Notes: generated from the sequence alone by a model not told the origin. Positions 12,736 through 26,439 are shown, counted from the stretch's first letter. The stretch: DNA of 64,000 bases from Burhinus oedicnemus (GCA_008921705.1 VFFE01007064.1:1040626-1104625); one strand, 5' to 3'. Program-made: numbers and translations.

Positions 12736-13830
12736 AGAGCCCTGCCTGGGCGGGGGTGGGGTGGGGGTGTGTATGTGTGTGTCTGACCTGCTCCTTTCCT
12801 TTCTCTTGTCGAGTTAACCTGCTAGAAAGCCTCCAAGAGTGATGGCTTCATCCCATGCCTGTCTGTGTGGATGATGGTCAGGCAAATAAAAAACAAAACA
12901 AAGCTTGTTGCTAATGAGGAGAAATGAGAATTGGGGTGACTCGAGCTCGGCTACGCCTGTGCTTGGGGTGAAAAAAGAGCTAGGGCTGCTGTTGAGCTCT
13001 CTCTGGTGTGGGGCAGCCCAAGGGGCCTGGCCCTGTGTGAGGAGGTGCTGCCCTGTGAGGCTGTGGGACCGGTGGGTGGGAGCTGGGGGTAAGAGCCCCC
13101 TGTGCCGTGCCCTGGGTGGGAGTCCCTTGTGCTGCCCCTCTGAGGGGAAGCCTCTGGCCAGGGTGGTGACAGGGTGCACTGAGGGGGGGTTTGGGGCTGG
13201 GAAAGCACCTGTGAGGAGAGGGGGGACTGGGTCTCCCTCAGTGCTGGGGCGTGGACACCCTGAGGAGGCAGCCATCTTGTGGTGGTGGAGGCTGGTGGCA
13301 GAGCCACTCTCCTGCAGTAGCAGGTAAGGGCACACCAGGGTGAGACTTCACATTTTTGTATCCCTGTTGCATAGGAGTTGCTTCAACACATGTCCCTGCC
13401 TGCATCCGCGAGCCACGGCTCTTGCCTGCTGCTGTGTGGGTGCTGCTGTTTGGGGTGACTGCTGGAGGCAAGCGGTCTGAGCCAGGGGGAAGGCCACAGC
13501 TGTCTGCGCGGGGCTGGTTGTCAGGGAGGGCTTCATCCTCCCTGGGAGGAGAGTGGGTGGGCTGGCCGCTGCCACCTGCTTCGCTAGCTCTGCTCTCCCT
13601 GTTGGCCTTCGGTCACCTTGCTCTGCCTTGTGCCTTCTCTGCATGGGTCCTTTTCTTCCCTGTGGCTCTCTTCTCTTTTGGTTTTCCTGGAAAAACACAA
13701 AGCTTTGCAAACCTAATATGGCCAAATCGCTGGCGAAGTAGTACATTGTGGATCTGGGTACTGTGCTTCTGGATGCTGCAGATGCTGTGGTGATTGTTCG
13801 TTCAGAGTACAAATGTCTCTGTCTAGAGGT
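12736..13830 (+). other. GC-rich flank of the CpG island; possible + strand transcribed region
   Basis: This is about 1.1 kb of G-rich (13.0-13.3 kb) then C/T-rich sequence with several overlapping open frames of 118-154 codons on both strands. GC-rich DNA lowers stop frequency, so none is convincing alone. On the + strand AGCAG|GTAAGG (13323/13324) and TAGAG|GTAAAT (13828/13829) are near-consensus donors, which fits a first exon of an antisense or long non-coding RNA. The frame just before the second donor reads YIVDLGTVLLDAADAVVIV, which I do not recognise. Confidence 0.35.
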
Positions 13831-15051
13831 AAATCTGTTCTTTCTGTTAATGTGTTTATTTTTGGATTTATGTAATATTTTTGTGGTGGGGTAAAGTGTC
13901 AGAATAAATCATAAATAGGATGAAAGCATTGTGTTTTCATCTAAATCTCATTCTAGGTAAGATAATTTCCTCTATGATATAACTTGGTGACTCTTAATAA
14001 AAACTTTTATTCTTGGTCTTTCTGCCTCTGTTCTGTTTCCTGCTCCACCTAAGTTGATCAAATACACCAAGAATCTTATTTTGAATCTTCATTGTTATGG
14101 TCCAAAAGTTGCAACAAATGCATCATCAGGGCTGTAGTGAACTTCAGACAGAAAAACTGGGGGAAAATGTTAAGACTTTGCAGACAACTATTAACCTATG
14201 ATCTTGTCCTCATCAATGGTACTGCTGCTCTGACTGCTCTCCTAAAGGCTGAGGCTCTCGTCTGTCTGTCTAGATTAAATGCTCACACTTGACTTGGTGT
14301 CTTCTGTGGACAAATGGTAGAAGGCCGTGATATCCAGCAGAGGGAAGCTGCAATATGAGGCAGGTGAGTTGTGAGATTCGTGCTGCCTCTGGCCTGCTGG
14401 TTAAGTTTGCACAAGTTTTCTCTGTCTGTGAAAGTCTTCTGCCTACAGTGTAAGGCCCAACAAAATCCAACTTGCTGTTTCAAGGTACCACCCTAATACA
14501 AACAGGCATGCCTAAATAACCTCAAACCATGTTCGTTTTAAGCACGTGCTCTAGTAGACATACTTTGGGATTTTCTTCTTTACAGACGTGGTCTAGAGAG
14601 AAGAAAACCTAGCTACTGTGTCTACTTGTTAATACGGTTTGTAATCCTTGATTTTTGATACAAAATAAAAAAAAACCAAACTCTTACACTTACTCTTAAG
14701 TGTAGCTAAAATATTTCTGATTTAGTGATGCTTGATATATCTTGTTTGAGGCTTAATAATAATGAAATTAGTTTTAATAACAGTTCATTATTACCACTTG
14801 CAAAAACTGCAACATAATCCCTAAACACAAGAATTTTCCCTGGTCTTTGATCTTGCAAGCAACTACCAAACAAAGGCACAAAAATTAAAGTCAGTTAGAC
14901 CTTCTCTTTCATTCTGTTTTGAAGAAATTGACTATAACATGCTAATCCCTTATATAAGTTTGCTATATCTCCTGCTGAAATAACTAGAAAGGTGCATACA
15001 ATGATGTTCAGAAAGATGATAAGAGATCTGCTCTTTTTTTGTTAACCTCAC
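13831..15051 (-). other. KIAA2012: KIAA2012 intronic sequence
   Basis: AT-rich sequence with no repeat or exon recognised. Small open frames near 14092-14483 on both strands lack splice context. Confidence 0.55.
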
Positions 15052-15184
15052 CTATAACAAAATCTGCCTTGTGGTGTTGTTAGTCTTTATTACTGTTCTT
15101 TTTCTGCATTTTGGATGCTGGATCCACCTTTGTCAACTTCTATCTGACGCTCTTCATGACTTTAGTCTCTGCAGCTCCCACATC
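15052..15184 (-). pseudogene. Exon-like block with strong splice sites but no open frame
   Basis: On the minus strand the block follows ACTTTTTTTCTAG and ends TTATAG|GTGAGG, both excellent sites. Its first frame reads DVGAAETKVMKSVR and then stops; another frame reads RQIEVDKGGSSIQNAEKEQ and then stops twice. All three frames are closed over 133 nt. The Lys/Glu/Gln composition suits KIAA2012, and the position between coiled-coil exons suits a decayed or mis-sequenced exon. Alternatively it is a non-coding or cryptic exon. Similarity to a named protein was not established. Confidence 0.35.
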
Positions 15185-18100
15185 CTAGAAAAAAAGTGTC
15201 AAAGCGTATGTGCTTACGATATACGGTGATAAGGGGTGTCGATTCATCTCCTGGCAAACAGCAAATGCTGAAATTTTTATACCAATTTGTTAGTTAACTC
15301 ACAAGAGTTGCTGATAAGAGAATATTTGTATCTCTTCAGGATCTCTTCAGGATTTGCTCACTAGGCATTCACCATAACTGCTGCAGTCTACTGTGATACG
15401 AGCACCTCAAATGAAATGTATTCCTGTGCTACTAGGTCTAAAAATTCTGCATGAAAAACCTATTTGAGACACAAAGACAACTTCACTGATGGTGAATAGC
15501 TGAGGAAAAGAAAAAGGAAAATCTTTTCCTCTATAAATTACAATTCAGGATTTATGCTAAAAGCTAAACTAATGTCTGTTGATTGCGTAAAAAATTGCTG
15601 TTTGCTTTATGGGGGTTGTTGGCTTTTGGTTTTGTCTGTTATCTGCTGTTGATATAACTGCTCCTACAGTTCCTTCTAATACCAGGTTGGCTGTTTACTG
15701 TGCACTGGGACCCTCCTGTTTCACTTTACCCTAAGACCGGTTGTTGGACCAGTGAGGGAAAATATATGGGATCTCAGAACATTGAGCCAGAACTTGTCCT
15801 CTGCTATTCTAGCTGTATTTTTTCAATGCTGCTGGTCTATGGAGGGGTTATAAGGAAGAATGGTGTTCTACCATTAATCAGTAGTGTCTGTAGTTATATG
15901 TACTTGTATGTCACTTGGCAGTTGGCTATGTACAACTTCATCTGCAAATGAATGATTGTTTTGCCATCTTAACTTTATCCTGATGGTATGGAAGCAGACA
16001 GAATCTGTACCACAAGCCAGATAGCACTTATTGCATTGCATTTGGCACCTGAACCATGATTGAAACCAGTGTCTAACATAAATATATAGTCAAAGACATT
16101 CCAGGAGAAGGGGCAGGAAGTTTTGTTGCCATAGGACTTACAATATCAAAGCTGCTGCCAAATGTTTTTTTTTCCTGCTCTCTGTTCATTGGAAAGTCTC
16201 TTCTTCTCTTGCATACTGCTTTTCAAAGTTACTTGTGTTTACTCCAGAAGTCTCCTTCTGTGTTTCCTGATGACTGGGAGATGTCAAAACTCTTCAGGCT
16301 CTATGTCTTGTCTGTTAAAAATTGGGAAATGGGAGAGAGCAGCAATAAAATTAACCATCAAAATTTAGACTTGATTCCAGTTTAAAAAAAAAACAAACCT
16401 TGGGAAGGTGTGGAAAAATCTTGAGGTTTGGTTTCACTCCTGTCTTAACCTCTCACCGTGTTTTGCGCGTCTGTAAGCCCTGAAACTCTTCAGAATAATT
16501 TGTCAGTGCTATATAATGAACAACTCATGTAATTTTAATGGCCCTAGCAGGTAGCTGCTACTCTCCTTGGAGATCACTTGTCTCCTCATTACTGAGGAAA
16601 GCAAGTCCCATTCTCTTATGCTGCAGTGAAGATCCAAAGACTCATTTGCAGGTGCCTTGCATATTTAATAATGGTGAATATTTTAATACAGTTTCATTCT
16701 GTAACACCAGTCAAAGTTCTTGAAGTATTTTAGAAACTCATGGTCTGATTTTTATTTTTATTTTAGGAGTGATCTGAATCCATAGTTTTCAGTGACTTTA
16801 GCAGCAGCAATAGGTGCTCAGTTTCTCTGAAGATCAAGCTACAAATAATGACATTTCATGTTTTAATTAGTAACTTCTGTATGAATGTTCTGTGAAGTCC
16901 TGTTTGGAATGTATTTCCTGAATATGGCTCCAAGAGATGCATTTGTAAATCAATAACATAATTAAAAGAAAAATGAGAGGCTTTATTTTGCTTCTTGTCT
17001 TAGGGTAAATTGGTCTAGAGCAGGCAGTTGATTCTGAGAGGTGTGACCAGAATGTAAGGATTTTGTGTAAAAGAGTTAGTACTGTTATGGTGCATTACTC
17101 TTCTTGCCACAATATCAGAGTAGTGGAAAAAAAAAAAAAAAAAGACAAATGTTCATTCTGAGCATGGAATATAATAACTATTACATTCAGCTTAACACTA
17201 GTTCTGTGTAAAACATCTTATTTTACTTAGGGTGAGACAGAAAAAAAAATTCTTAATGCTAGTTGGATATTTTAGTTTTATTTTCATTTTGTTTTAAAAA
17301 CTGCTGCTTTGAGGTCACTTGGTATAAATTCCACTGAAGACCACCTTCTTGGGCACCTACTGTAAATAAATGCTGAGAGACTTGTCCAGGCCTATATAGA
17401 GACCTGCAAAGTGCAACCTGTGTTAAGTATATGTCTTCTCCCTGTGTTTTCAGAGTCCCTGGTACTTAGCATCACATCTCTACACAGAAGAGTCATAAAC
17501 CTGGTTTAACTGGCTAATTTATAGTTGTCTTGTATCATCCATGTAGCACAAATCCTGCGGAACTTAACTATCTACTTAAGTTTTCTGCAGTGTCACCATG
17601 CAGCTTGTTTCTGGTGTACGTTTTCTGTATTACTGATTAGTTGTCCTCATGAGTCTGTCTAAACTAGTGTGTATGGTTATGTGTTTAACTTGAATGAACT
17701 GATTTACACCTGAGCAGTAAACTTCATGTAGCCTTTTATTTTTTCTCAGTCCTAGTTTTAACCGGTCTCATTAAAGTGCCCTAAAAGCGCTTAGGTGCTG
17801 TAGCAGTCAAACGTTTTGATCTGAGGACTCTGACAGGGTCTCTGGTCTCTGACAGAGGCAGATGTCTCTGGCTGTATAAACAGGAGGCAATGACTGTCCT
17901 TTCTTGCTATGAATATGGGCCTTAGAGGCATCTATTGTTGGGGTAGGATTGCTGAGAAATTCCACGCTGATGCTTCACTGTGTTAGACAATGTGATAGAC
18001 AATAATGTAATTAAGATGCCTGACTAAAATAGAAACAAAGGAAGTGGAAACCTAGTCTGAGTCTTGTTTTCAGGAATGAAAGTTAAAATTTAAAAACCTG

Positions 18101-19038
18101 TTGTTTCTGTGTAAACTTACATATCTAGTAAAGTTTGTTGTATGGTCAAAGCAGGTTTCTGCATTCAGGTTTTCTGTTCATTCGATTGTCTGGATCTGTA
18201 AAAGTGAAGGTCGGCTCTTGGTCAGGTTAGGCCAGCCTCAGATTTGTAGAGAATTGTTTTCCTCACTGAACATCTGTGCTGCAGTTGTGGTTCAGTGCTA
18301 TTGGTCTCACTAAATAAGCAGCCAAACCATAGGATGAGAGAATGGCTTTAATTCTAAATTTGACATTGGGGAAAAAAAAAAAATTGGTGACTATGTTTAA
18401 CTCCCTTACCCCAAGAGAAATTTGGAACTTGATGTTGCAGTCTCTTCTGGCTAGGGTTATGGATTTCTGGTAGTCCTATCAAATGTATTCTTTCTCAATG
18501 TATAGGGTGGTAAAAAGAATGAATTAATAAGCCTTAATAAGGATTAAATAAGAACAACTAGTGGTTACATGCTCAAATTAGTTGGGTATTGAGGGACAAA
18601 GCGAAAAAAAAAAACCAAACCAAAACAAAAAAAAACCCCAAAACGGCTCTCCAAACTTAGGTTTAAGATTAAAGACTTTCTAGAGGCAAAAGTGATGATA
18701 GTACAGCTAGGGGGGTGTGTCCCTCCCTTTTTTGGGTGCTTTTAGGTAGTATATTAGAACTGAAGGTTTGAGGTTCAGATGTTCTTTGAAATCTTTGAAC
18801 CAGTATTGAGCCTTCACGTAAGCTAGGTAAAAGGTCTCTTGAAACCTTGTATCAGGCAGCTGTAGTGAAGGGATTGGTTTTTAAATTAAAAAAAAGTTTG
18901 CAGGTGACCTATGAGCCAGACTGAAGCTGCTAGATCAACACTGTAGTGCTGTCAATTATCAAACTTCAACTGTTGGGTAAATTAATAATAATAAAAAAAA
19001 ATAAAATAAGTCAAGGAGATCTGTAAACAGTGATCTAC

Positions 19039-19205
19039 CTCTGTTCCTGACAAAGCCCCAGGAGACAGTTTTCTTGCTAGCATCAGCTGAAAGTGCAAGA
19101 GATAGAACTGTAGAAGTAAGCAGTTCTTTAGCAGTAGACGGTTCTTTGCAATGTATGTTTAAGGACAGTACTTGGGAAACACCTACTAAAGAATGAACCT
19201 CAGGC
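19039..19205 (-). other. Weak candidate exon in KIAA2012 intron
   Basis: The block follows a very good acceptor, TCCTTTCTCTCCAG|GCC, and ends AGAG|GTAGAT. It is open for 55 codons inside a 143-codon minus-strand frame and reads PEVHSLVGVSQVL, then CKEPSTAKELL, then DASKKTVSWGF. Phases are 2 in, 1 out. I do not recognise the peptide and its composition is not typical of KIAA2012. It may be chance. Confidence 0.2.
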
Positions 19206-22200
19206 CTGGAGAGAAAGGAGCAGGATTTCCCCTGAAAAAAGTCAGCCATTCTGTTGTGGATATTCAGTGATTTTCCTCTGCAGAGCTGGCCTGTGGTATA
19301 GAATGTTAAGGCACCAGTAGAGAGAGCCATTGTTTCAAGGATGTGTGAAAAGCCATATAGATGGTACCATTTGCTGTCAGGGCACAACACTGAAATGTGT
19401 TACTGTAAAAGCTCACATAGATTTTTAAGCAGATAAAAGAACTCTTGTAGAGAAGGATCTTTCCCTCCTAAAGCTCCCCTCCCCCCTGCCAATATCTGGA
19501 CAAATTTGCACAAGGATCACCAAACAGTTAAAGGCTTAAATACATGCTTCTGCTCTTTTATGCTTCCTGCAATGCGTAGCCTTTAATGATTTACCTAGGA
19601 TATGTGCGGAGATTGTCTCAAAAGGGCTTATAGAATGGGTCCAATCTCATGTGCCATGGGACGTTGGTCAGGAAAGGGTTGAGGAAGATGTGAATTCCAA
19701 CTAAATATGTAGTTATGAGTCTTGGAACTTATGTCAAATGTGGTCGGGATCAAATTCAATGTAACAGCGTGAACTGTTCTTCCTGAAGTCATCAGTTGCT
19801 GTTGAGACTTACAACATTGTCAGCAGTGTTGAAAATGGTGCATCCTTAGTGAGGGATGGTTGCTATCATCTGAGCTTCCTTCTGAGAGCATGCACCAGTC
19901 TGATTTTGGCTGTAAAGCTGATATTGCAAGCCCAAGAAGGAACACAGCACTCCCAGCTGTTCTGTTACCCTTGGCCATTTGCAAAGCTGAAATGGGTTTG
20001 TTTACTTTTGCTGGGGCATGTGTAGTTGCTTGGCAGCTTTTTGGCCTATGAGCAAAACCCTGTAGGACTTCAGAGCTTGAACGAATCTCAACAGAAGAAC
20101 TGACTGAAGCTGAAACTTCTTACCTTGCTGCATGCTGGAAACTTCCTGGATTCTTGATGTTATGTGTCCTTAATTAGCAGAGGATCTCTTACCTTGCCAA
20201 ACCTTTCTAGTGTGGGGGTAATGAAATCTGAAACCAGGCAAGTTTTGCGTGGTTCTGAATTTCATCACAAATCACATCTCACACTTCTCATTTCTCGCCT
20301 GGGGGAGAAAAACTCCAGTATCTTTCTGTCTCCAGCAAGGAGGCAATGCCTGCGTAGTTCCCTCATGCTGGCTGATTATATTGACTTAATCATAACTGAG
20401 GAAGGAGTCAGATACCAGCTTGTATGTGATCCTGGCATGTAGAGCCCTGTACAACTGAGGGCCAGCCCTGATGAGGCAGCATGAAGGAAGCAGTGATAGC
20501 AGCATGAAAAATCGAGTTTTGCTGACATATCTTGCAATTGTTGCTAAAAGTGCGGATAGAAGAGCAAGGAAACCGCCTTTTGCCAGACAGTTTCTTCTTT
20601 AAATAGGAACTACTGACTTCAGGAGATCTACTTCAGGTATCCAGAATCAGCAGTTTATGCTAAGAAAAGCCAAACCTGTATGATGTAGGCTAGGTAATAA
20701 AAATATCAGAATGGAGAGGAGTCCTTAAATGTGAACCTTTTTTTCTGAATGACAACCACGACACAGAAGAGGAAACTTCCTGAGACTGTGTTCTGTTTTT
20801 TTTCACTTCAGAAGCTCTTAAGCTTCATATGAACCCTCACTATTATGTTTGCAGGCTTATTTCTTATTATTTCATATTGTAGTAAGTTTAAATGACTTTG
20901 TCACAGAGCTGACGAGCTGCAGAAAGAATCAGAAACATGATCAAAGCATGTGTGCTTGCTGCTCTGGATGTTTAGCTCTTGATGGTCTTAGTGGCTATGT
21001 TATTTCTACTGCCTTGCTGCCTCCTTCTTCCTCACCAGAAAAATGCAGTTAAAAGTCTTTTTGTGACCAAAAAGCAATCACTTACTAGTATGTACTGCAG
21101 TTCCACCAGCCCACGCTGCTGCTTCTGTGGTCCCATGCTATTGTCCACTGTGTCTTCACATGGTGCAGAGCAGATTGTGGTGATGCTAGGCATGATTCCA
21201 ACACCAGCCCTAAATTTGCTTTAAGGTAGTGGGAGGTATATACCATAGATTCAACTAAAGTCTTCATTTTTCTCCTCCCTGGTAGCTGCACTGATGTCAG
21301 GAGTGATAGTACTGAGAAAGTTACCAGTGCTCAGCTGGCAAAAGCATAGCCGGATGGGGAAAAAGACTCTGCAGTTGTCTTGCACTGTTTATGCAGCAGT
21401 GAATGATAGTGGGAAGCACTCATGGAATTACAACAGTGGGAGACCTCTCCCAACTTCTCTCACATCAGTGGGTTTCTGAAGCATCCCACAGAAACAGTAT
21501 AGCCTATAATGAAAACAATTTATTTGCGTTACTGGAATTCTGCAATATTTTTGGTATGTTGGGATGCATCTTACCTTTCTCACCTCTTTTTCAGTCCTTT
21601 AAATGCTTTTCACCTTTGTATGACCTTAATGATTTGGGATTTCAAACCTTCAGCAACTTCAGCTCCTTACCACAGTATCTGCGCTGCAGGAAGTAGTACT
21701 TTGCCTTGAAAGATCTAGGGACTTTTTGGAAGGTTGTTGTAAAGAGAAGAAAAGGAAAAGAAACTAACATAAAAATGAGTTCTGTGGAAACAGCTCTAGA
21801 GGGAGTTTTCAGAGCTGGGATGTACAGTCGTTATGGGCTTACTAACAAGAAATTCCGTATGTGTGGAGTTCAGAAAAGAGAAATCAACTATGAGATGAAA
21901 CCCATGCTGTGTGAAAAGGTGTGCTTTAGGAACTTCCCTGGTGTGAGCAATGGGTAGCCAGGAGAGTTAAGAGGTTTAGCTAACAAATGCTGGAGAATAA
22001 CAGATAAGAGAATGAAACTCCCTCACTAATGCACTGTGCTGTTTTCTTTAGTGTTAAAAACAGCAGGAGAGAACTGATATTGCTCAGCGTTAGCAGTTCT
22101 GGCGTGATACACACATGAAGGTTTTGTACATGTAAAGAACTAAAAGGAACATGTGGCTCTTCCATCAGTTTCCTTTGTTGAACTTTGCCCTAATCTGTTC

Positions 22201-24289
22201 CTTCCCTCTTCTCTTGGACTTTCATATGCCTGAAACAAGGCCTAAGTTACCAAATGCTGCATCAGTGCCAGCATGGCTTTCTGTGCATGATCTGGGGTAA
22301 TGATACGTAAAGACTGACCATGCAGTGACCAGGCATCAGCAACTGGCCAGCAAGGATGTTATGTTTTACCCCATATGTTCACCTAAATGAATTGTGTGAC
22401 AAGGCTGATGGGAACCTTGGTGTGCCATGAAAGTCACTGTTGCATAAGTTTAAGCATCTGAGCTGCATTTCCTTGTGTTCCGTGTGATGCCGAGCTTCTC
22501 CTATGTCAGTTGCTTGGAATAGTAAGCACAGCAGTAGAAGCTGGAGTGACTGGTCTTCTGTTCAGAAAAGTCAAGGCACATCTAGATCTTTTTTTAAAAA
22601 CAGCTTTTGGGCTGTTTCTGTAAAAAAAAACAATGTAGTGTTTTTCCTCAGAAATTGCTGAACTCAAAAAGTCATAAAAAAAGGGGTAAACTTGCTCTGA
22701 CTCATATTGGGGAACTAAATTGAGCATTAAAATAGATTTGTACCATCAGTCTCCTTAGATGTGAACATTACTAGGCTTAATGAGAAAGTACTGAAGCAGA
22801 ATGACAGTTTCTTATTAACTCAACAAGACTTGTCTAGCTATTTCCACGCTGCTTTCGCTTGCTCATTAATGACCTTCTGCACTATAAAAAGAACAACCCA
22901 AACACTTTAAGCCCCTGGGAAGACCTTTTTATATGGTCTATCAGATGTTAAATGGCCTGCTAGCAGCAAAGAAAGAACCCTGTGAAATGCTGATCAGCAT
23001 TTTTGTCTTGTTCTTGTGCCTAGACAAAATGTATAATTGATTAAATTGTCTGCTGCAAGATAACAAATGCAGGTGACATACTAAGCCCAAGTCACTGATG
23101 TCTGCACTTCATTCCAACCAAATCCAAGTTGACTTCAAAGTAATGGAGTCACAGCTGTAAGTAGCTGAGAAAGAAGATAAAGCTGTCAAACTTTCCATGA
23201 ACACCACTATAAGTGAGTGAACTGCCTAGAAGGAAAATGTTTGTCATTGACCCATCATTCTAAAAAAGCAGAAGGTGTAGCAGGAAGGAAGTTAAAATAA
23301 CATGGATGTAAGTGATTGTTTCCTTCATGTGCTGGCTGGATACCTCAAGAGTGGAAGTGGGTTCTGTGTCAGAATATGAGCAGCTTCTTGCAGAAAGAGC
23401 TAACGAGCAAATGCTGGCCAGGTCTACTTTGTTAGCCTAGGGCTCACCTCTGCAGTCACTTTCTCGCAGCTTCACAGAATTGCAAATAGTTCCTAGCAGT
23501 GCCTGGCTATGAGTAGCCAGATTACCTGAAACAGGACTGCTAGCTGCGATTGGGAAACTGATAAATTGGGTTGTGAACTCTTGGCAGTGAGTTAACTTCA
23601 TCTCTAGTGGTGTTTCACTGAGTTTCAGTGGACTCTGCTCAAGCCTCGTCTGTCAATATGGGAGATCGCTGCAGTGGTTGGGGGGAGCAGCTCCAGATAA
23701 CTTGATGATCAGAGCTATATGAACTCAGTGCAGTGGAGCCTTCAAACATACACCATTTTCTGTTCTGAGGATCCGTTATGCTTTTAAAGCTTGGGAAACT
23801 AGAACTGAAAGCTGTGTTAATGATTTTCAGACATCTTAGTGGTCCTCAACTTTGCCCCAAACAGATCTGAATCTGTAACAGTTTTTAAAATGAGATTAGA
23901 TTTTAATTTTGATTTTTGTTTTTTTGTTCTGAGTTTATCTGAGTTGGGAGTCGGTAGGCCTGAGGGGAGTTACTTCACTAGGCATCAGTGCAAGTCTATT
24001 GAATCAAGCAGTATCTAGGTACAAATAAAATCAAAATAAATGCCTACACAATCCCCTTTGGACTGAGATTAGTGATTTGGCTTGATATGAAATCCCTATC
24101 CTCTAACCTGGAAAGCTTGCAGCTGTAAAAGAAATGGTATTTAATAATAGACCAAGATTTGTTTTCAATGGAAGCATTGTCTGAGTAGGGACATCAGAGC
24201 TTGGTTCCAGAGCACCAATAAAAAAAAAATAAAATAGCCTTTTTATTTATTGGGCACTCAGACTTGAAGACTCCCAGGTGCCTATTAGT

Positions 24290-24440
24290 CTAAGGGCTTG
24301 TCTGTACAGGAAAGTTAGTGTGCAATATGTTGGAATATGAATTTACAGTGCTCCAACTCCTCTGTGCTCCCCCTGTGTTTGGGTGTTTTTAGCACACAGT
24401 AATGGTGCCTTTCTCTGTGACAGTTCATTCAGCTTTGAAA
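24290..24440. mobile_element. Relic of an amniote hAT-type DNA transposon
   Basis: The sequence AAGGGCTTGTCTGTACAGG at the left, then GTGCAATATGTTGGAATATG, TTTACAGTGCTC and TTTTTAGCACACAGTAATGG, follows the pattern of old non-autonomous hAT elements common in reptiles, whose ends begin near 'gggcttgtctacac'. Only one end is clear and no target-site duplication was established. Confidence 0.35.
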
Positions 24441-25391
24441 ATAAAGTAAATCACATTCTGCTTAATGCCTGTGTGGTGAGCGAATGCCAAATAGCCAATG
24501 CCCTCTAAAACTTGTACCCGAACTTCCTCCTTTCAACTAGTGCTAAGGGTGGTGTTTAGTTGGATTCTGCCTTTGTCCATGAAAATGACAAGTATGATTC
24601 TGCTTACTTTTTTAGAAAGGAGGAAAATAGTATGTTTTCAAAAGTCCCTGTATTTCAATTCTCAACACGGCTTTGGGTAACTAGGGGTTTAGATCAGGGA
24701 GTTCCAGTACAACTCTGCTTTGAGAGTTGTTTTCATTAATATTTTACAGCTGACACTCGCTAAAATACTACATACTTGAACGTGGCCAAAAGGTTTGTAT
24801 GGCTTTTTAGTGGATTGGATTGAGGTTTACTAACCTTCCCTTTCTTTACTTGGTTAGTTTTAAGCCCAAATCCGTTCAAACAAATGCTTTTGCTGGCATA
24901 TATGGAAGAGGTGATGTAGCATCAGAGTGAGAACATGGAGAAGGAATAAGGGAGGGGAAGGTATGTAGGTATTGCTCTGTTGTTTTGTTTGGTTTTTTTG
25001 TGGTGGTGCTGATGTTTGCCATGTTTTGAAAGTGAACTGAAGGTGTAAGGTACCTGGACAACCTTCAGTTTGCTCAGAATTCTTGTAATGAAAATTTAGA
25101 CAAAGAAATCTGACTGTTGGAGAAGCTTTGAAAGATGGTTTGTTGTTTGTATTTTCTCTTAAGCTGGAAAGGAAAGTGCAGCAATGACTCTCAAGTTAAT
25201 ATCTGGGGTTTTTTTTGGGGGGGGAAGGGAATAGGGAACAAAAGTCTTCCTAATTCAATCTAATCCGTACTTGATCTATTCACCTTACTAAGAAAATTCA
25301 TTCACCCTTATTGCTCTGAAAATGTACCAGTTTGCATATAAATGATAGGAACTGATTGTGAATCTTGCATCTTTCACAGAATTGATGTTAC

Positions 25392-25547
25392 CTTGCTGTT
25401 CTGCTTCAGATATCCATGGTATGTCATAGGAATGCAGCAGAGAACCAAAGTCCGACTTAGTCCGTTTATCCTGCATTAATCTGAAGTTTCCAGAGAGATA
25501 ATCCTGACTTTGTGGCTCTCTGAATTCAGCAACAGTGCTTCTATTTC
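25392..25547 (-). CDS. KIAA2012: KIAA2012 internal exon
   Basis: The 156-nt exon (phase 1 in, phase 1 out) has an exemplary acceptor, TTTTTCCTCTAG|GA, and donor CAAG|GTAACA. It is open throughout and reads NRSTVAEFREPQSQDYLS, then RLMQDKRTKSDFGSLLHS, then PWISEAEQQ. Charged, Ser/Gln-rich and without hydrophobic segments, it fits the disordered middle of the protein. Its in-phase matches the out-phase of the exon at 44356-44550. Assignment to KIAA2012 rests on strand, location and splice quality; I cannot recall a clear human counterpart. Confidence 0.6.
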
Positions 25548-26439
25548 CTAGAGGAAAAATGAGGGAGAAATTAGCTATAGGTCCATGCACCCAACAAATG
25601 GTGCCACAGGAATTAGACTAAATTTCACATAACTTACTTTTAACTAGCTCATTTCCTGAGAATGATCTACTTTGTCTGGTTCTGCTCTTCTGTGTGGTAA
25701 AAAGAAAAAGAAATGCAAACACATTAATGCTGAAGTAAATTATTGTATTTTTCCCAACTCTATTGTTAAGCAAGTGAGAATTATTCTACCCTGTTGCACA
25801 ACTGAAGCAGTGCTGCTCTCTGTCGTATGCATGTACAGAGAAGATTTAGCAACCTGATGAGAAGGCTGGGATGCTCATGGGGGACAGCACCTGGAGTCCA
25901 CACATACTGTCCATTGCAGAGCCCCATTCTGTGGGAATTACTCCTTAATCCTGATGCTACGAGACTGAAGGAGACGAAAGGTGACTGGATGTCAGCCACA
26001 GTGAGTTGTCTTCATGGGATGACTGTGGTGAACCAGTCAGCACTAGTTATTGCTGGAGACTGGTTTGTGTGATGTTTGCAAACACAAGTTTGCAGCTAGA
26101 GCAGATCAAAAAAACCCCAACATGTTCTTTATTTCAGTCATGCTGGGAGAAGGCTTTCATCCAAGTCAAATTTGCCTTGACCAGCTGATGTAGTGTACAC
26201 AGCTTGTCTCTGCCTGTGGTGTTTGTAAAGCCATGCTATGCATTGACGTGATCACGAAGTATTTGAGCTCATGATCTCCTGTGTTGTAACTGTGGTGAGG
26301 ATAAAAGCCTAAAGGAAGTATCTGCCCTTCGCACAAGGACAGCGTAGCTACAATACAAGTTGGAGCATCAACGTTAGTGGGGTAACCCTTTCTTCTGTCC
26401 AAAGGAATTGACCCCCTATTGAACTTTTGGCTGTGGGAA

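Larger units (their letters stand above)
15185..25391 (-). other. KIAA2012: Large KIAA2012 intron region
   Basis: About 10.2 kb of AT-rich DNA with one weak exon candidate (19039-19205) and a hAT-like relic (24290-24440). It has short A or A/C runs (17128-17143, 18370-18383, 18605-18646). No CR1 of useful length was seen in it. Open frames up to about 100 codons on either strand have no visible family features. Confidence 0.55.

Noticed and set aside
12814..13335. 173-codon minus-strand frame rich in Pro, Ser and Thr
   Set aside because: It lies in G-rich DNA where stops are rare, overlaps frames on the other strand, and has no splice context or recognisable domain.
13348..13812. 154-codon minus-strand frame
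   Set aside because: Overlaps a similar + strand frame in GC-rich sequence; peptide is low-complexity and unrecognised.
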